This document shows, in pieces, positions 1 to 13,156 of a DNA stretch of 64,000 bases. The stretch is from Epiperipatus broadwayi. Its lineage: Eukaryota > Onychophora > Udeonychophora > Euonychophora > Peripatidae. Location: assembly GCA_028023455.1 (NCBI GenBank), contig JAQFVV010000204.1, positions 1,009,501-1,073,500 on the forward strand, read 5' to 3'. The stretch's first letter is position 1, and every line of letters starts with the position of its first letter. Below the pieces are notes generated by a model that saw only the letters and a list, made by a program, of their open reading frames with translations, had not been told where the DNA came from and made no database searches. Both the position numbers and the translations under genes were made by a program.

Positions 1-1116
1 AATTCACTCATCCTTGCATGAAATAGATGATGGGATGGTGGTTATAATAATACTAAGAAATCACTAAATACTATGAAATCAATATTTATTTATGGCCTTT
101 AAACATTTAAACAGCTCATTAATTAAAACGTAATGATGATGATAATGACAACCATAATGGTTTCAACCACAGCTTTAGAACTAAGCCTAATCATAAAACC
201 TAATTGTTATAAAGAAATTCATAATTATTGCTTAATTTTAGTATATCTAATTAAATCTTAAATAATCAATATCAACCATTGATGATGAATGATCACAATG
301 AATAAAGACTATTATCAATAAAATACATACGCCTCATTTAATAAAACAATTTAACATTTATTAATTTATTACAAAAATCTACAAATAATTTAAAGATAAA
401 ACCAAAATTTTATATGAAATAATAATGAGAACAATAATTGATTATCTGGCAATCATAATGTTAATTTTGAATTCTTCCCCCTTTCCCGTCAAAAATATAT
501 ACATAAATTTGAATACAGAGTTTGCTAAAGTTTTGGATTCACAAGAAAATATTTCATAAGAAAAAAAAATATTCACTCTCTTTTTTTTTCTCCTTTCTCT
601 TTCACACACATACTTTTATAATCTAACAGGTAAAGTAGAATGATAAAAAAAAATGTTAATAGAAGTGAAAGAGCAAGATTTCCAAACAAGTTTTAAATTA
701 TTTTTCCCCCCTCCCTTCTACCCTCTGAAATGCTATACTTCAACTTAAAACAAAATCTAATATTTCTAATACCACCTATTTTTTTTCTTTACATTCACAC
801 ACCATTACATATATGCAACAAGTATTATTATATTATGTATGTGCGTGTTTTATCCCCATAATAACAAAAATATTATTTAAAACAAAATAATAATATAAAA
901 AAAATGTTACATATTAATAACATTTCATAACTTTAGGTTAATAGACAATCATAATTTTAGTACATATAAAATCGTTATTAAGAAATTCTTGGTTTCAATT
1001 GATCTTGGTTGTTTTAAAAGTTTTTTAAACAAAATTATACCACTCTGTTGCTAAAGTTTTACTAAGTCTCTGATATTATAAAGAAAATATATATAAAAAA
1101 ATTTATACTACCAGTT

Positions 1117-1281
1117 CTATTCTTTGTAGGACTTCCAATGAGTCAAATTTTCTTGTTTAATGTCTATATTTTTGCATCTACCATTTCCGTTTTCTTTGGA
1201 ACAATCTTTTTCTTGAGGTGTATAATTATTTGATGATGATGATCCTATTGAGGTTATTTGCTTTAGTGGACAATTTGGAAA
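1117..1281 (-). pseudogene. Coding-like patch, identity unknown
   Basis: Read on the minus strand, a 54-codon frame runs from just after consecutive in-frame stops near 1282-1287 to a TAG at 1117-1119. It contains K, E, N, C, W and S residues and a short serine run near its start (SSSS), unlike the F/I/K/L-only frames around it. There is no ATG start. Neighbouring frames upstream (about 1300-1620) also have moderately balanced codons interrupted by stops. It could be a terminal exon, a decayed transposon frame or chance. I do not recognise the protein. Confidence 0.15.
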
Positions 1282-3862
1282 TCATTATATTAACTCTTCT
1301 TCTCTTCCTGTCAAGCATGATTCTTTTAGTGGATGAAGTACAGTAGTTGTTTTCACATTTATAAATTTTCTTGGGTTTAAACTCAGTTACTGGAACAATT
1401 AATTGGACTTGATGATTTACTATTTATCAGTAGATTACTCTTTTCCTGATTGCCTTCCAATGCAGGTGAATATTTTCTTCTTTCTGTTTAAAAACATCTT
1501 ATTTCTCTCAGTCAGTTGAAAGGTGTAGAATATTATTTTTCAGACAAGATGTCTTTTCTTTCCTATATGATGTTCTGGCTGGATGGTCTGGTCAACAGAC
1601 AAGACATATATTAATTTTTCTTAGCCCACCATCCTTATATTTTCAACATTCAAAACTTGATATAAAAAGTGATTTAAAATTGGGATTTTTGTAGAGTTGA
1701 AAATGCTTGTCCTTTTTAGTTTCAATATTTTTAGAATTCTCTATAACAATAATATCAACTGATTTTCCAGACTGCTTTTATATCCAATTTTTTTTTATTT
1801 CTGGCCACCTCTTTTAATTAGATTTATAACTTATTTTCAACCAAATCATTTTTAGTTGAATAGTATGAAAAATCTCAGTATCCTGATTTTTAGACAAACT
1901 TTTGTTTTGAAGGAAAAAAATAGTCTTAATCCTTTTTTACACCTATGTAACATCTCAAATTTGAGCTTCTTTCTTTTTATCTTAAGATGAGACATTTTTA
2001 AAATTAGACTTCTCACATCGTCTCTAAGTTTTTCAACAGAAAAACAACCCTTATAATACAAAAAAAAATTGTTGAGTAAGAAAAAAAACAATATAACAGA
2101 TTTTCTTCTTTTTCTCTCAATATTTAATAAATGCAGATTTATTTATGTAATGTATACCCACACTTTATCATTCAAATCTGACATTAAAATAATCCAATTG
2201 CTAGCTTAGTAATTATAACCCTAATATTTAAAATTAAATCCTTAGCTTTTAAATCCAAATTACAATTATAGAAAAGCAAAAATAGAAGTATAGAATAAGA
2301 TATTAAAATTTAGCAAGTGTAGGTTAGTTTTAAAGAAAGTTAATATATGTAATTTAAAAGTGACAAACTAAATAGCTTTTATAACACACACTGCCTATAC
2401 ATATGCATTATAACTTTATTTTTTTAACAAAAAAAATTAAATACTGAATAATTAACTGTGTGTACTACTCTTTTTGAGTTTTTTATCAACACACAAACAA
2501 ATAAAGAATATAACTGTTGCCCCACTCTCTATCTGTCTTAAACTTTTAAAACTGGATCTTGTAGGGTTTGAACTTGGATGATCTACAGCTTCATTAACTA
2601 TATAAAAATGTGATGATGATTTTGTTTTACATTTTCTTTCATGCACATTACTACAAATTTATCTAATGACTAAATTGTAATGGCACAATTTATACACATG
2701 CACACAGACACACTACTATCTATAAAACCATTTACTTGATCTTAAGAATATTTGTCGTAAATATGAGTCTTTTGCAAGATGATATGGGATAGGATTTATG
2801 TCAACACAAAAAATATAAATAAAATTGCAAAGAAAATTATACAAGTTAATACAGTCTCAAAAAATAGAAAATAATATTATTCTGCTTTAGAGAAGAAGGA
2901 TATTTTAGTAATACAAAATAGTTATCGTTTGGTTAATAAAAATAGAATAACATCATAGGTATGTAAAATAATTCAGCCAAAGAATTATATAGCAATAAAG
3001 AAAAGGAAAAAAAAATTCATAGAATAACAAATTGAATATGTTTAAATTTATAAAGAACAGAAAAGCTCTACAAAAATAAACAATTACATATGTTTAAAAA
3101 ATAAATTAAAAAGTTATGCAGCAAAATTATAAGAATGAAAAAATGTTATTATTTAAGAAAAATAAACTTATTGGAAAGGACATATATAAATAGATAAATC
3201 TCTTAAAGCATCTCTGTTTTTGACATGATTGGTTTAGATGATTAAGTCCACAAGTTATAGATACAACTTTTTTTCTTTTGTATTATCTGATTTTAAGAAG
3301 ATTGATAATACAAAATGATACCCTGTGGATTTCACCAAACCATTTTTGTAAAGATAAATGGTTATTTGAACAATTTTTGAGTATTTTTTATGCTATATAA
3401 TATTTCTAACAAGTTACAATTTAATGTCTGTTATTCTTCCATACAGATATATATATATTCCATACATAAATGTATATGTGCGTGTGTCACGCCAAAAAAA
3501 GTAATGTTTTATAAGAATATTTTTCATTGGCTTATCTTTTTAAAATTTCACATACTTTTTAAATACTTGTCAAATTCTTATCTTTTTAGGTGTCTTAAGA
3601 AAATTTAGTTCAGATTTTTAAAATATTTTTATCATTCTTTTTTTTTTACTTTTCAACTTTTACACCATTCATAAATTTATATAAGCTAAAATGCAGTCCT
3701 TACTTAGATAATAAGACGATTTGTTATTCAAAAAGCATTTTATTTTGCCTTTTTTTTTTAAATTAAATTTCAAAGTAATGTACAAGATAATTTTAAAGTA
3801 AAAATCTTACTATATATTTGATTTATTTATAGGCACACTATCTTTTTCTGCCTCTTTCTCGT

Positions 3863-3897
<35 letters not shown>

Positions 3898-3898
3898 C
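3863..3898. repeat. (TC)n(TA)n microsatellite
   Basis: A compound dinucleotide tract: about seven TC units followed by about eleven TA units. Confidence 0.9.
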
Positions 3899-4203
3899 AT
3901 TAAAAATCAGTCAACACTTAGACAACACAATTCCATTATCAATACAATCAACAATTTCAAACTGTTGTTAAGGCAACCTCCTTATATATATATATTCAAT
4001 TTGATCTATAAATGCTTAACCTTACCCACTCACATCTTTGACAACATTCACTATAGATAGATACATTAATGATTATTAATTAATATATAAATTTTAAGCT
4101 ACATTAAAGCTTAATTTCTTTTTTATTATACATAACTTCAGTGGAGCCTTGAATAAAATATGTATTGTTTATTGCTTTTTAACACACATACATATTTAAC
4201 AGA

Positions 4204-4206
<3 letters not shown>

Positions 4207-4245
<39 letters not shown>
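4207..4245. repeat. (TA)n microsatellite
   Basis: About 19 uninterrupted TA units ending in a GCATGTG flank. Confidence 0.95.
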
Positions 4246-4248
<3 letters not shown>

Positions 4249-4338
4249 TGTGTAATTTTACTTGATAATTCTCATATTAGAAGTATATTCTCTTATTCTT
4301 CTCCTTCACTTTCTTTGCATATCTTCATATAATCATGT

Positions 4339-4605
4339 ATATTGCTTATAACACTTTTTTCATATACACATTAATGCAACAAATTTTCTTAAAAAGTTTA
4401 TTTTTTTACAGTTTTGACTGTCCAGCAGTCTTCATCAGCTCTATCTTCTTCACTGCCTTAATTAAATTAAGCTTAATCAAGGCAGTGAAGAAGATAGACC
4501 TCTGATGAAGACTGCTGGACAGTCGAAACTGTAAGAAAATAAAGAAGTTTTTAAGAAAATTTGTTGCATTAACATGAATATAAATAGAGTGTTATAAGCA
4601 ATATA
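4339..4605 (+). mobile_element. Foldback element with hammerhead-like core
   Basis: Two arms of about 120 bp face each other around a short centre near 4466-4474 (TTAATTAAATTAAGCTTAA). The left arm begins at ATTGCTTATAACACT and the right arm ends at AGTGTTATAAGCAAT. Identity between the arms is high, with small indels. The right arm reads CTGATGA (4502-4508), one A, then a 5-bp stem GACTG/CAGTC closed by CTGGA (4510-4524), then GAAAC (4525-4529). That order matches the conserved core of hammerhead ribozymes with stem II between the two boxes. The left arm carries the same sequence inverted but with GAAA changed to AAAA. Stem III and a cleavage-site strand are not clear. A Penelope-like origin is an inference. 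Confidence 0.7.
4502..4529 (+). ncRNA. Hammerhead-ribozyme-like core (candidate)
   Basis: CTGATGA and GAAAC are separated by a perfect 5-bp hairpin with a 5-nt loop. The stem is offset by one unpaired A after CTGATGA, which most active hammerheads lack. No strong stem III follows GAAAC: the downstream sequence is TGTAAGAAAATAAAG. This copy may therefore be inactive, may be a minimal type I motif of the kind reported in Penelope-like elements, or may be fortuitous. Finding comparable box-hairpin-box designs in two other foldbacks of the window raises the odds. Confidence 0.35.
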
Positions 4606-5459
4606 TAATTCTCATATTGTTAAGAATCATTGAGTGTTTCTTTCAGAAAAAGCATGGTAGTTCCACTTCTTTAGATCCTGTTTTACATTAATGTAACTCA
4701 TATTAGCATAGAATTATTTTTAATATTGTAAATTTAATCAGACTCTCTTTTTTGATTTTTTGATTTGGAAAAAATCTGAAAAGATCAGTGACTTATGAAC
4801 AGTCAGACAATGTCCTTATCCTATTGTGTGCAAATGAAATATTTATTTTAAAGATGTTCTTCCCTTCTTGATAGTGTTTTATTTGAAAGTTATCACTAAC
4901 ATCATCAGTTGTTAAAACTGACATGGTGTTAGAATTTTTTTCAAATATTTTAATAATTATAAATCAAATATCGCATTTTAAAACATAATTTGATAGATTT
5001 ATTACAAATCTACATTCATTTACATTTAAAAAAAACTTAAAATCAAAAACAATTTATTCATATTTCAAAAATATGATACATATATTACTGAGTGTATGTC
5101 ACTCTTGAAATCATTGAAGCAAAAGGAAGAAGACAAAAAAACTAACTACCATAGTAAATTGTTTGACTTTGATGAGTATTAAAAGTGCTGTGAGTGATGT
5201 TATTTTTGAAATAATTTTTTCTTCCATAGAAACATAAAAGTGGTCTCCTTATCAAGAAATTGGATTTTCTTTAATTGTTTCAATGTTTTTAATCAGTTTT
5301 TTAGTAAGTTCCAAAATTTTGTAAAACTTTTAACATTATGCTCAGAAAATATTTTATTATGAAAAATACTGCACACCAAATTCACAAAGAATTGCAATAA
5401 AAATGGATCTGTTTACTATATAAACTTATTATATCTGTAAATAAAAAAGAACATGTGAG
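4606..5459. other. AT-rich spacer, nothing recognised
   Basis: No conserved motif, tandem repeat or persuasive reading frame was seen here. Confidence 0.6.
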
Positions 5460-6320
5460 CATATGATGAGTGTGGAAGATATTTATATGGAAAGTACAGA
5501 TATTGATATAGTGAGAAAGCAAAGGGTACATTTTATTGAATCTAAACTACATTTAATTTAAATTAATATTCATTATATTTGTGATAACTAAATTTGAATT
5601 TATCCAGAATAATAATATTATAAAGTGAATAAGTGAATATATCTTGCATGTTGTTTAAATATTCTTTAAATATATACAAATCTTTGATATAAATATTACA
5701 TAATCTTCTTAATGTATGTGAATGTTTAATGTGTATAATTATGAATTTCGTTGGGACATCATAACTAAATAAATTACTCTATTTTCATTATATCTCCACT
5801 TCAATTAATATCTAAATAGAATATATCTTAGGATTCAAAATAGTGTACGTATGTGACCAAATATGTGATAAGTAAATAAATTTAATTTTAACTAAATAAA
5901 TGAAATATAAAGTCAAATTTAATAAATAAATAATAAATTTATTGATATAAATTGTCACAAAAAATAAATTATTTTTATTCTAGAGAACAATTACAAAATA
6001 AAAAAATCTTATTTATTTTCTTTCTCTAAAGAAAATTAAATTGATATAAACAAAGCTGTTTGTGTATATGTGTAAGCAAAAATATAATGTATGACATAAG
6101 TGTAGATATACATTACTAAAATATAATATATCAGACTGATCTATTATAAGCAAAGAATTTGCTTAAATTTGGCTAAATGTATAACTTAACTTCACCATTA
6201 AATATTATGTTTTTTTCAAATTTATTTAAGGAAACTAAATGTCAGTCTTAATATAACTATGCATAAGGGCATGTAAATTCGTAAATAAATACATACATAA
6301 ACAACTAACTAATTGCAAAG
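5460..6320. repeat. Dispersed repeat, copy 1 (partner 16.87-17.99 kb)
   Basis: This stretch is collinear with about 16870-17985, in the same orientation. Shared runs include GCAAAGGGTACATTTTATTGAA, AATAATAATATTATAAA and GCAAAAATATAATGTATGA, with diverged DNA between. No coding frame is conserved between the copies, so it behaves as an old non-coding repeat or a small segmental duplication. At about 6043-6057 it contains ATATAAACAAAGCTG without an insert. The partner has a foldback inserted exactly there, so this copy is the empty site. Confidence 0.75.
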
Positions 6321-6487
6321 AATTCTAATATAATGGCAATAAATGTTTTGCTTGTAATTCATTATTTTTACAAGTGGCTTTAAAAAAATTCTAAATATAT
6401 TGATCTAAAATAAAGAAATATATACTATGGGAATCTTTTTATTCTAACAATGTAAGAATTTTTAAAATAATAGTCACATATTTAAAG

Positions 6488-6489
<2 letters not shown>

Positions 6490-6522
<33 letters not shown>
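6490..6522. repeat. (TA)n microsatellite bordering a large element
   Basis: About 16 TA units. The tract ends directly at TGTACCCTCACTTC, the proposed end of the 4.3-kb element, so the microsatellite may be the insertion target. Confidence 0.9.
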
Positions 6523-6525
<3 letters not shown>

Positions 6526-9500
6526 ACCCTCACTTCTCGATATATGATATAATTTAAAATATGACTAGCTCAATTAAATCATTATGCTCGGCTAAAATAT
6601 GTATAAATATCTTTAATATATTTTATAATACTATATCTTATTAAATTTATTATAAACTTATCAAAAATTAATATAGTTCAATATTATGTACTAATTAAAT
6701 AAGTATTTATTAAAATCATGAGACTATGAAGTGAAGTTACAATTGGTAATTGAATTTACATTGAGCCAATGTCTTTCCAAGACACTGTCTCAATGGCATA
6801 AGAATACTATTACCTCTTTATTATCTCATTACTAACTCTACAGCACTCTTATGACTTTTATAAATGAACTATCTTTAATAATAATAGATAAATAAATCTC
6901 AATCTTTTGTTAAGGAAATATAATTAAACGATCTCAGGTTCTTCTAATTATCTTAAAGTAATAATAATTCGTGTAGATAGGAATGATAAGGGATTTAATA
7001 TCAAACCTAAATACACCTAACTTATTCTAATAACAATAACTAACAATAATAATCTTTAGTGTATATCTTAATCTTATCTATTTGATTATACTATTAATCA
7101 CTAAGAAAATAAGTAAATCATATACATGTCTTTCATTTCCATATAGTATCTTAATTTTAAAATATACTAAAGTCTTATAATTTAACAATCTGTGGCAATA
7201 AATAATATTATACTCTTATATTGTGCATTATAATTACTTTGTGACCATTGTAATATTATATGTTAATGTCAATCAATTTCTATAAATTATATTAATAAAA
7301 TATTGTGTTTCTTTCTCAAATAATAAAATAATAAATTCATATTGTGCAAATATTATGTTTATTCAAATTATCTGTTGTCAAATGCTGTGGTGTAAAATAA
7401 TGAATTCGACACACTTTTAAACAACTTAACAAATTTATTTACATCAACTTTAACAAATAACTTATTTACACTATTTACATTTACAGTGGAAACCAAAGAA
7501 AAATAAAATAAAAATAATAATACAAGATTTTTACACTGTTACTATTTCCATAATCATAAATAGATAATTTATACATTTCTTAAATGTTCTATCAATAACA
7601 TTTAATTAAGTTTATGACTTTAAATTTTAATAAAACATCATTTGTCATCAATTAATACAAGAAAAGGTTTTATGTGAAATATCATTCATGTAGCATATAT
7701 GTAAATAAACAGACTTTAATAATTAAAATGCTATTTCACTTAAGTCTTACTGCTATTTATATTATAATGTACTAGGATGTATTACATTTACTATCAGTAT
7801 TACTCAAATATTAATTAATGTATAAACTGATATAACTTTGTAATATAATAACAATTATTGATTATAACTATTTATTTCATTCCGATATAATGTCATACTA
7901 CATGTCTTATCAAAATATGCAATACGTATATGTTCTTTTAAAATAATATTTTAAATTATTCAACAATTTCAAATTTTTATAAAGTATTATATCAAATAAA
8001 ATTCTATGATTCTTTTAATATTTAAACTATTACTCTTATTTACTTGTTATTCTTATTCCTTCCTAAAAAACTTCTATCTACAAAAGTCATTTTAACCTTA
8101 TTTAACTTCAGAAAAATAGATGACCAATTTTAAAAAAAAATAATAATAACTATCCAAACTCTCTTATACCTCATCATCTATATACGATATACCTTCAATC
8201 AAAATATAAATTTCTACATAAAATTAACTTAACTTATCTAATAAAATAAAAAAAATAAAATATAGATTTTATATACCTCTTACTAACTTGAAAAGAAAAA
8301 TAAATAACTTACACTAATATAATAAATCTAATTCCTAATATTGTAACAGAAACATTAAAATTTATTCACGAAAGAATCATATAATTATTTCTAGGTTCTC
8401 ATATTATGTTGTACTAAATTTACATCATCAATTTAAAGTATGCATATTAAAATAAAACTGCTATTATTAATCTTATGCGTGTATATTATTTAAATATTAA
8501 TACATTCATTCAACAATCAAATAACATTTGGTTGATCTAAAGAAAACATAGTAAATACATCAAATTATTATTATCACATAATTTTTTACCATAAATGATA
8601 CTTTAATGTACAGTCCGTCACACGATGTCCTCCAGGATTACAGTTTCAAAATAATTTCACATTTACACTCAACAATTATTCTTTAAAATATTACGTGTTG
8701 TATAATTATAAAATAAACTTTATGCAATGAAAAGTTATATTAATATTTAGTTATTATTTTTAAAAAAATGTAAATGTACCTTTCCTATCTTTAATAAATC
8801 AATAATTAATTAAATATTTATGTTAGTTAATAAATAAAAAACATATTACATAAAATCCAACGGTGTCTTCTTTTCACTATAATTGTTCTTTTTCCTAGGC
8901 ACAAATTTTCACCAAACATTACTTCCTTTTCCGGTACATCACGTGTTTTTTAAAAGTTTTTATGAAATAAATGAAAACGTTCTTTTTTTTAAAAAAAAAA
9001 AAAAAATAAAAGTCAAAGTCAGTTCCACCATAAGAATAAAATAATAATTAAAATAGTTTATGGAATCTGGAGTCATTTCTTTTAAAAGGAAAAAAAAAAT
9101 ATTATTATTTAAAAGTTATTATTTTTTAGAATTAGTCTATAATTTATAAAGTTCTTATTTAATTATTTTAAATTGATTTGGATATCCACGTATATTTGAT
9201 TTGCGCATTCCTTAACAAATATTTAGGTAAGATTACTTTTAGATTCTTCTGTACGACCAGCGTTCAGACTTTACTAATATAATAATTTTTATTTATAGGT
9301 ATTTCTTTACCCATTAAATTTCCAATTTATTTGCCTTTTAAAACTATTAAAATTTAGTCTTTTAAACCATAAAGACTTAACAAGGCAAGTATTTATGTAA
9401 TCATTATTATTTACCATCTTTACTAAGTTATATACTTAGATTTATAATTTACAAATACTTTCTTCATAAAGAAGTATTTCTCTTTCTTTTAAATATCTGT

Positions 9501-10856
9501 TTTATAAAAATTAATTACCATCAGCTTTTAAATTTATATAAGGTCCAACATATTACTTTTATGCATCTAGTAACTCTCCTAGTTAATCCAGCGTTTGTTA
9601 AATTTTTAGTATAAAGTCTCCAATACATTTTATCCTTATACGATGTTCTCATGACTATTTGATAGTAAACTGAGCTTCAATAGAAACGATCAATAGGAAA
9701 TTATAGTTAAAATTAGCACTGCATATTTATCGGTAAACTTTTATAAATTATTTTAAAAACTACTCTCTTATAATTTTAAAACGATTTTGAGAGCGTCTAT
9801 AATTACTTAGCTATTTCTAATAGCACACTTTACTTTAAGAATTTCAATCACAATCCCCCTCCGAACAATTGAACCTTGGTTTTATACCGGAAGAAACTCC
9901 CACTTGATTGGTGAATTAAACAATCAACTTGCTAGCTTATTTACATATTTTACCAACAAGACAGAATTAAAAATAAATAATGACTTATTTAATATTTATT
10001 ATTTATCACATTATTAAATTCTTAAATTAATCTTTATCATTTATTTAAATCCATTAAACATTTTTTTAAAATATACTTTCTTACTTTATTTCACTTTTAA
10101 CTTTTATAAGATTATTTTTATAAACAAACTAAGTCTATTTTTATTCGTTATGTTTTTAAGCAGTATTTTAAAAATCAGATTTAATATTTCACATTAATTA
10201 TTTTTATTTTTATCTCGTGATAGCCAATATAATATTTATAAATTTTATAACAGAATTTTAAAATAGTTTTGCAACTTTACTAAAAAAAAACTCCCAAGCA
10301 TGTGTGTATGTGTCTAATTAACATCTGTTTTTTACAACAAAGCTACAAACGCTTGTAATAATCTAAAAATAAACTAACAATTTCATTTTTTAAAAATAAA
10401 TATTTTTAAAATAAATAATATCTTATAACAATTTTTAAAATAATAATTCGATATTATTAAAATCAAATATTAATCTTCTATCATGTACTACTAATAATTA
10501 AAATATTTATATTCATTTATTAAATATTAATTTTTATCAACAATAAATATATGCATTTAATTTTAACTTGTCTTTTTAAAACTTTTAACTTTAAACATTT
10601 ATTTATTAAATTTATTAATGCAGTATTGATTATGGCCAGTTTTCCCAACCATATACTATTATCATCCCTATTGAAACGTCTCTCTCAAACATCAGCACAA
10701 TTTTCACATATCAAATACTCATGAATTACTTTAATTACACTTTTTAAAAGATTGTTATAAACAAAATTAACATCATATAGCTAAATATATCTTAAATTTA
10801 AAATTTTTTAAATAGATGGATACAACAATTTATGGAGACCCATACAAAAGGGCACA
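6523..10856 (-). mobile_element. 4.3-kb element with TGTACCC...GGGCACA ends
   Basis: The segment begins TGTACCCTCACTTCTCG and ends ACAAAAGGGCACA, and both ends touch TA tracts. An inverted relative lies at 20749-24769. Matched landmarks include ACATTGAGCCAAT...CTCAATGGCATAAGAA (6757-6803 against 24505-24560), TTATTTACACTATTTACA...CAGTGGA (7458-7490 against about 23785-23815), an ATATGGTTG...CTGGCC block (10630-10660 against about 20950-20975), and the terminal TGTGCCCTTTT. The minus strand carries CCGGTATAAAACCAAGG near 9880-9895, a possible TATA box. No long reading frame survives. TG...CA ends and an internal promoter would suit a very long solo LTR. Short TGTRCCC inverted ends in TA sites would also suit a non-autonomous DNA transposon. 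Confidence 0.6.
9878..9896 (-). promoter_or_regulatory. Possible TATA box inside the 4.3-kb element
   Basis: The minus strand reads CCGGTATAAAACCAAGG in a locally less AT-rich stretch, about 970 bp from the element end at 10856. The inverted copy retains a degraded counterpart, CTAAAACCAAGG, near 21780. In a genome this AT-rich a TATA match alone is weak evidence. Position and partial conservation are what make it worth listing. Confidence 0.25.
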
Positions 10857-10887
10857 ATATATATAATATATAGTCACATATTTAAAG

Positions 10888-10907
10888 ATATATATATATA
10901 TATATTT

Positions 10908-10952
<45 letters not shown>
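10888..10952. repeat. (TA)n microsatellite, interrupted
   Basis: Two TA blocks separated by TTTAGA. Just upstream, TAGTCACATATTTAAAGAT at about 10871-10889 repeats the sequence that precedes the TA tract at 6490. The same host sequence therefore lies on both sides of the 4.3-kb element. Confidence 0.9.
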
Positions 10953-10953
<1 letters not shown>

Positions 10954-11134
10954 TATGCTAATAAATATTTATTAATTAATAAATCCTTTTAAACCCTTAA
11001 AACATACTATTCCATAAAGTAAATATTATTTCAAAATTAATAAATAAATTGATAGCTAACTACATTTTAAATTTAAAGACCACCAGATTTACTGAGTAAT
11101 CATTCATACATACATTTATTAAAATACGTGAAAT

Positions 11135-11510
11135 GTCCCATAGCTATATTATTCCAGCCACTCTTAACCCTTTAAATAAAGAAAGCTCGAATTTTGGCAC
11201 TCCATTGAAAAAAAAAATTCTCTTCAATGTTGGGTGCAGTAATGTAATATAGATTAAAATTCAAGCTAATTTAAATGTGTAAATCTAAAAAAGCAAAGAT
11301 CTTACATTGCAAATAAACAAAAATGTTTAATTTTAAATATACTTAGAAAGATTATACAATAGTTATTTTCACTCCCCAAACTCAAATATAACAAATTGCA
11401 CTCAACATTAAAGAGAATTTCCTTTTCAATGGAGTGCCAAAATTCGAGCTTTCTTATTTAAATGGGGGGGGGGGGGTCGGAATAATATAGCTATGGGGTA
11501 TTTCAAAAAT
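11135..11510. mobile_element. Foldback element with CCATAGCTATATTATTCC ends
   Basis: The left arm (about 11138-11240) and right arm (about 11395-11505) are inverted copies. They share CCATAGCTATATTATTCC, GAAAGCTCGAATTTTGGCACTCCATTGAA and a TCAATGTTG/CAACATTAA block. The right arm contains a run of about 13 G (11464-11477), where the left arm has only CCAGCCACTCTTAACCC. The roughly 150-bp centre has no coding potential. It is probably a MITE or a foldback transposon of unknown family. Confidence 0.65.
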
Positions 11511-11540
11511 TTTCCATAATTTCAGACAGCCTTATACATT

Positions 11541-13156
11541 AATCAATGAGGATTGCCAATTCCTCAACAAGCTTTGTGATAAAGGCTTAGCCAGAGCCAG
11601 CATTTAAAATATCTCTGTCAGGACCTCCCCCCAAACCTCTGACCATGGTTTCCTGCTTTGGCACTCCTCAGAGAGGTGCTAGAGTAGGTTCAGACACTAG
11701 ATCTAAAAATACCAACCCAAAGCCAGCATTTATCTAGAAGCTATCTATTGAGAAAAAAATTTGAAATTTTCAGACACCTACATGTCTTCAAACCCAGCTA
11801 TCCAACTCAAATAGCTATATGGGGCTGGGAGATCTTCAGCCACACCATAAATTAGTAGTCTTAGCAATATAATATTGCATAAGACTTAAGGTAGAGACTA
11901 TAAATAGTGAAAATAAGAGTCATAGATCACATGACCCAATTCTCTTAAGCTTCTAAGATATAATCAATGAGAATTTCCAATTCCTCAACTAGCTTTGTGA
12001 TAAATGCTTAGCCAGAGCCAGCATTTAAAATATCTCTGTCAGGACCCCCTTAAACCTCTGACCATGGTTTCATGCTTTGGCACTCCTCAGAGTGGTGCTA
12101 GGGTAGGTTCAGACACTAGATATAAAAATACCAACCCAAAGCCAGCATTTATCTAGAAGTTAATCTATTGAGAGAAAAATCTGAAAATTTCAGACACCTA
12201 CATGTCTTCAAACCCAGTGATTGAACTCAAATAGCTATATGGGGCTGACAGATCTTCAGCCATATCATATATTAGTAGTCTTAGCAATATAACATTGCAG
12301 AAGACTTAAGGCAGAGACTATAACTAATCAAAAAAGGAGTCATAGATTACATGACCTCAATTCTCTTAAGCTTGTAAGATGTAATAATGAGGATTGCCAA
12401 TCACTCATATAGCTATTTGAGTTGGATAGCTGGGTTTGAAGACATGAAGGTGTCTGAAAATTTTAGATTTTTCTCTCAATGGATTAACTTCTAGATAAAT
12501 GCTGGCTTTGGGTTGGTATTTTTAGATCTAATGTTTTAACCTACCCTAGCACTTCTCTGAGAAATACTATAGCATGAAACCATGGTCAGAAGTTGGGGGG
12601 GGTCCTGACAGATATATTTTAAATGCCAGTCTCTGGCTAAGGATTTATCACAAACTTGTTGAGGAATTGGCAATCCTCATTGATTATATTTTACAAGCTT
12701 AAGAGAATTGGGTCATGTGATTTATGACTCTTATTTTGACTATTTATAGTCTCTGCCTTACATCTTATGCAATGTTATATTGCTAAGACTACTAATATAT
12801 GGTATGACTAAAGATCTCTCAGCCCCATACAGCTATTTGAGTTGGATCACTGGGTTTGAAGACATGTAGGTGTCTGAAATTTTCAGATTTTCTTTTCAGA
12901 AGATAACTTCTAGATAAATGCTGGCTTTGGGTTGGTATTTTTGGATCTAGTGTCTGAACCTACCCTAGCATCTCTCTGAGGAGTGCCAAAGCATGAAACC
13001 ATGGTCAGAGGTTTGGGGGTCCTGACAGATATATTTTAAATGCTGGTTTCTGGCTAAGGATTTGTCACAAAGCTTGTTGAGGAATTGGCAATCCTCATTG
13101 ATTATATCTTAAAAGCTTAAGAGAATTTGATTTTGTGATCTATGACTCTTATTTTG
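11541..13156. repeat. Palindromic array of four ~420-bp units
   Basis: Unit A (11541-11960) and unit B (11961-about 12385) are direct copies 420 bp apart. Units C (about 12400-12800) and D (about 12820-13156) are inverted copies about 417 bp apart. Every unit holds the landmarks GGATTGCCAATTCCTCAA, CCATGGTTTC, AGCCAGCATTTATCTAGAAG, CAGACACCTACATGTCTTCAAACCCAG and GTAGTCTTAGCAATATAA. Identity between copies looks like 85-95 percent, so the array is younger than most repeats here. No frame stays open through a unit. The array is flanked by a perfect 13-bp direct repeat, AGCCTTATACATT, at 11528-11540 and 13157-13169. Confidence 0.85.

Larger units (their letters stand above)
1..4338. other. AT-rich non-coding spacer
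   Basis: No gene, RNA or complete mobile element could be supported here. The stretch is AT-rich with homopolymer runs and short microsatellites: a TC/TA compound at about 3863-3898 and (TA)n at 4207-4245. Open frames on either strand are short and dominated by F, I, K, L, N and Y codons, as expected by chance at this composition. Part of 1117-1620, read on the minus strand, has less biased codons and is listed separately. Near 2560-2590 the minus strand has a weak RNA polymerase III B-box resemblance (AGTTCAAACCC) but no convincing A box. Confidence 0.6.

Noticed and set aside
1852-2091. 79-codon minus-strand frame rich in K, F, L and R
   Set aside because: Low-complexity, AT-driven codons with no domain and no splice or promoter context.
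11541-13156. CRISPR-like array
   Set aside because: Units are about 420 bp, partly inverted, and without short repeat/unique spacer alternation. The genome is clearly eukaryotic.
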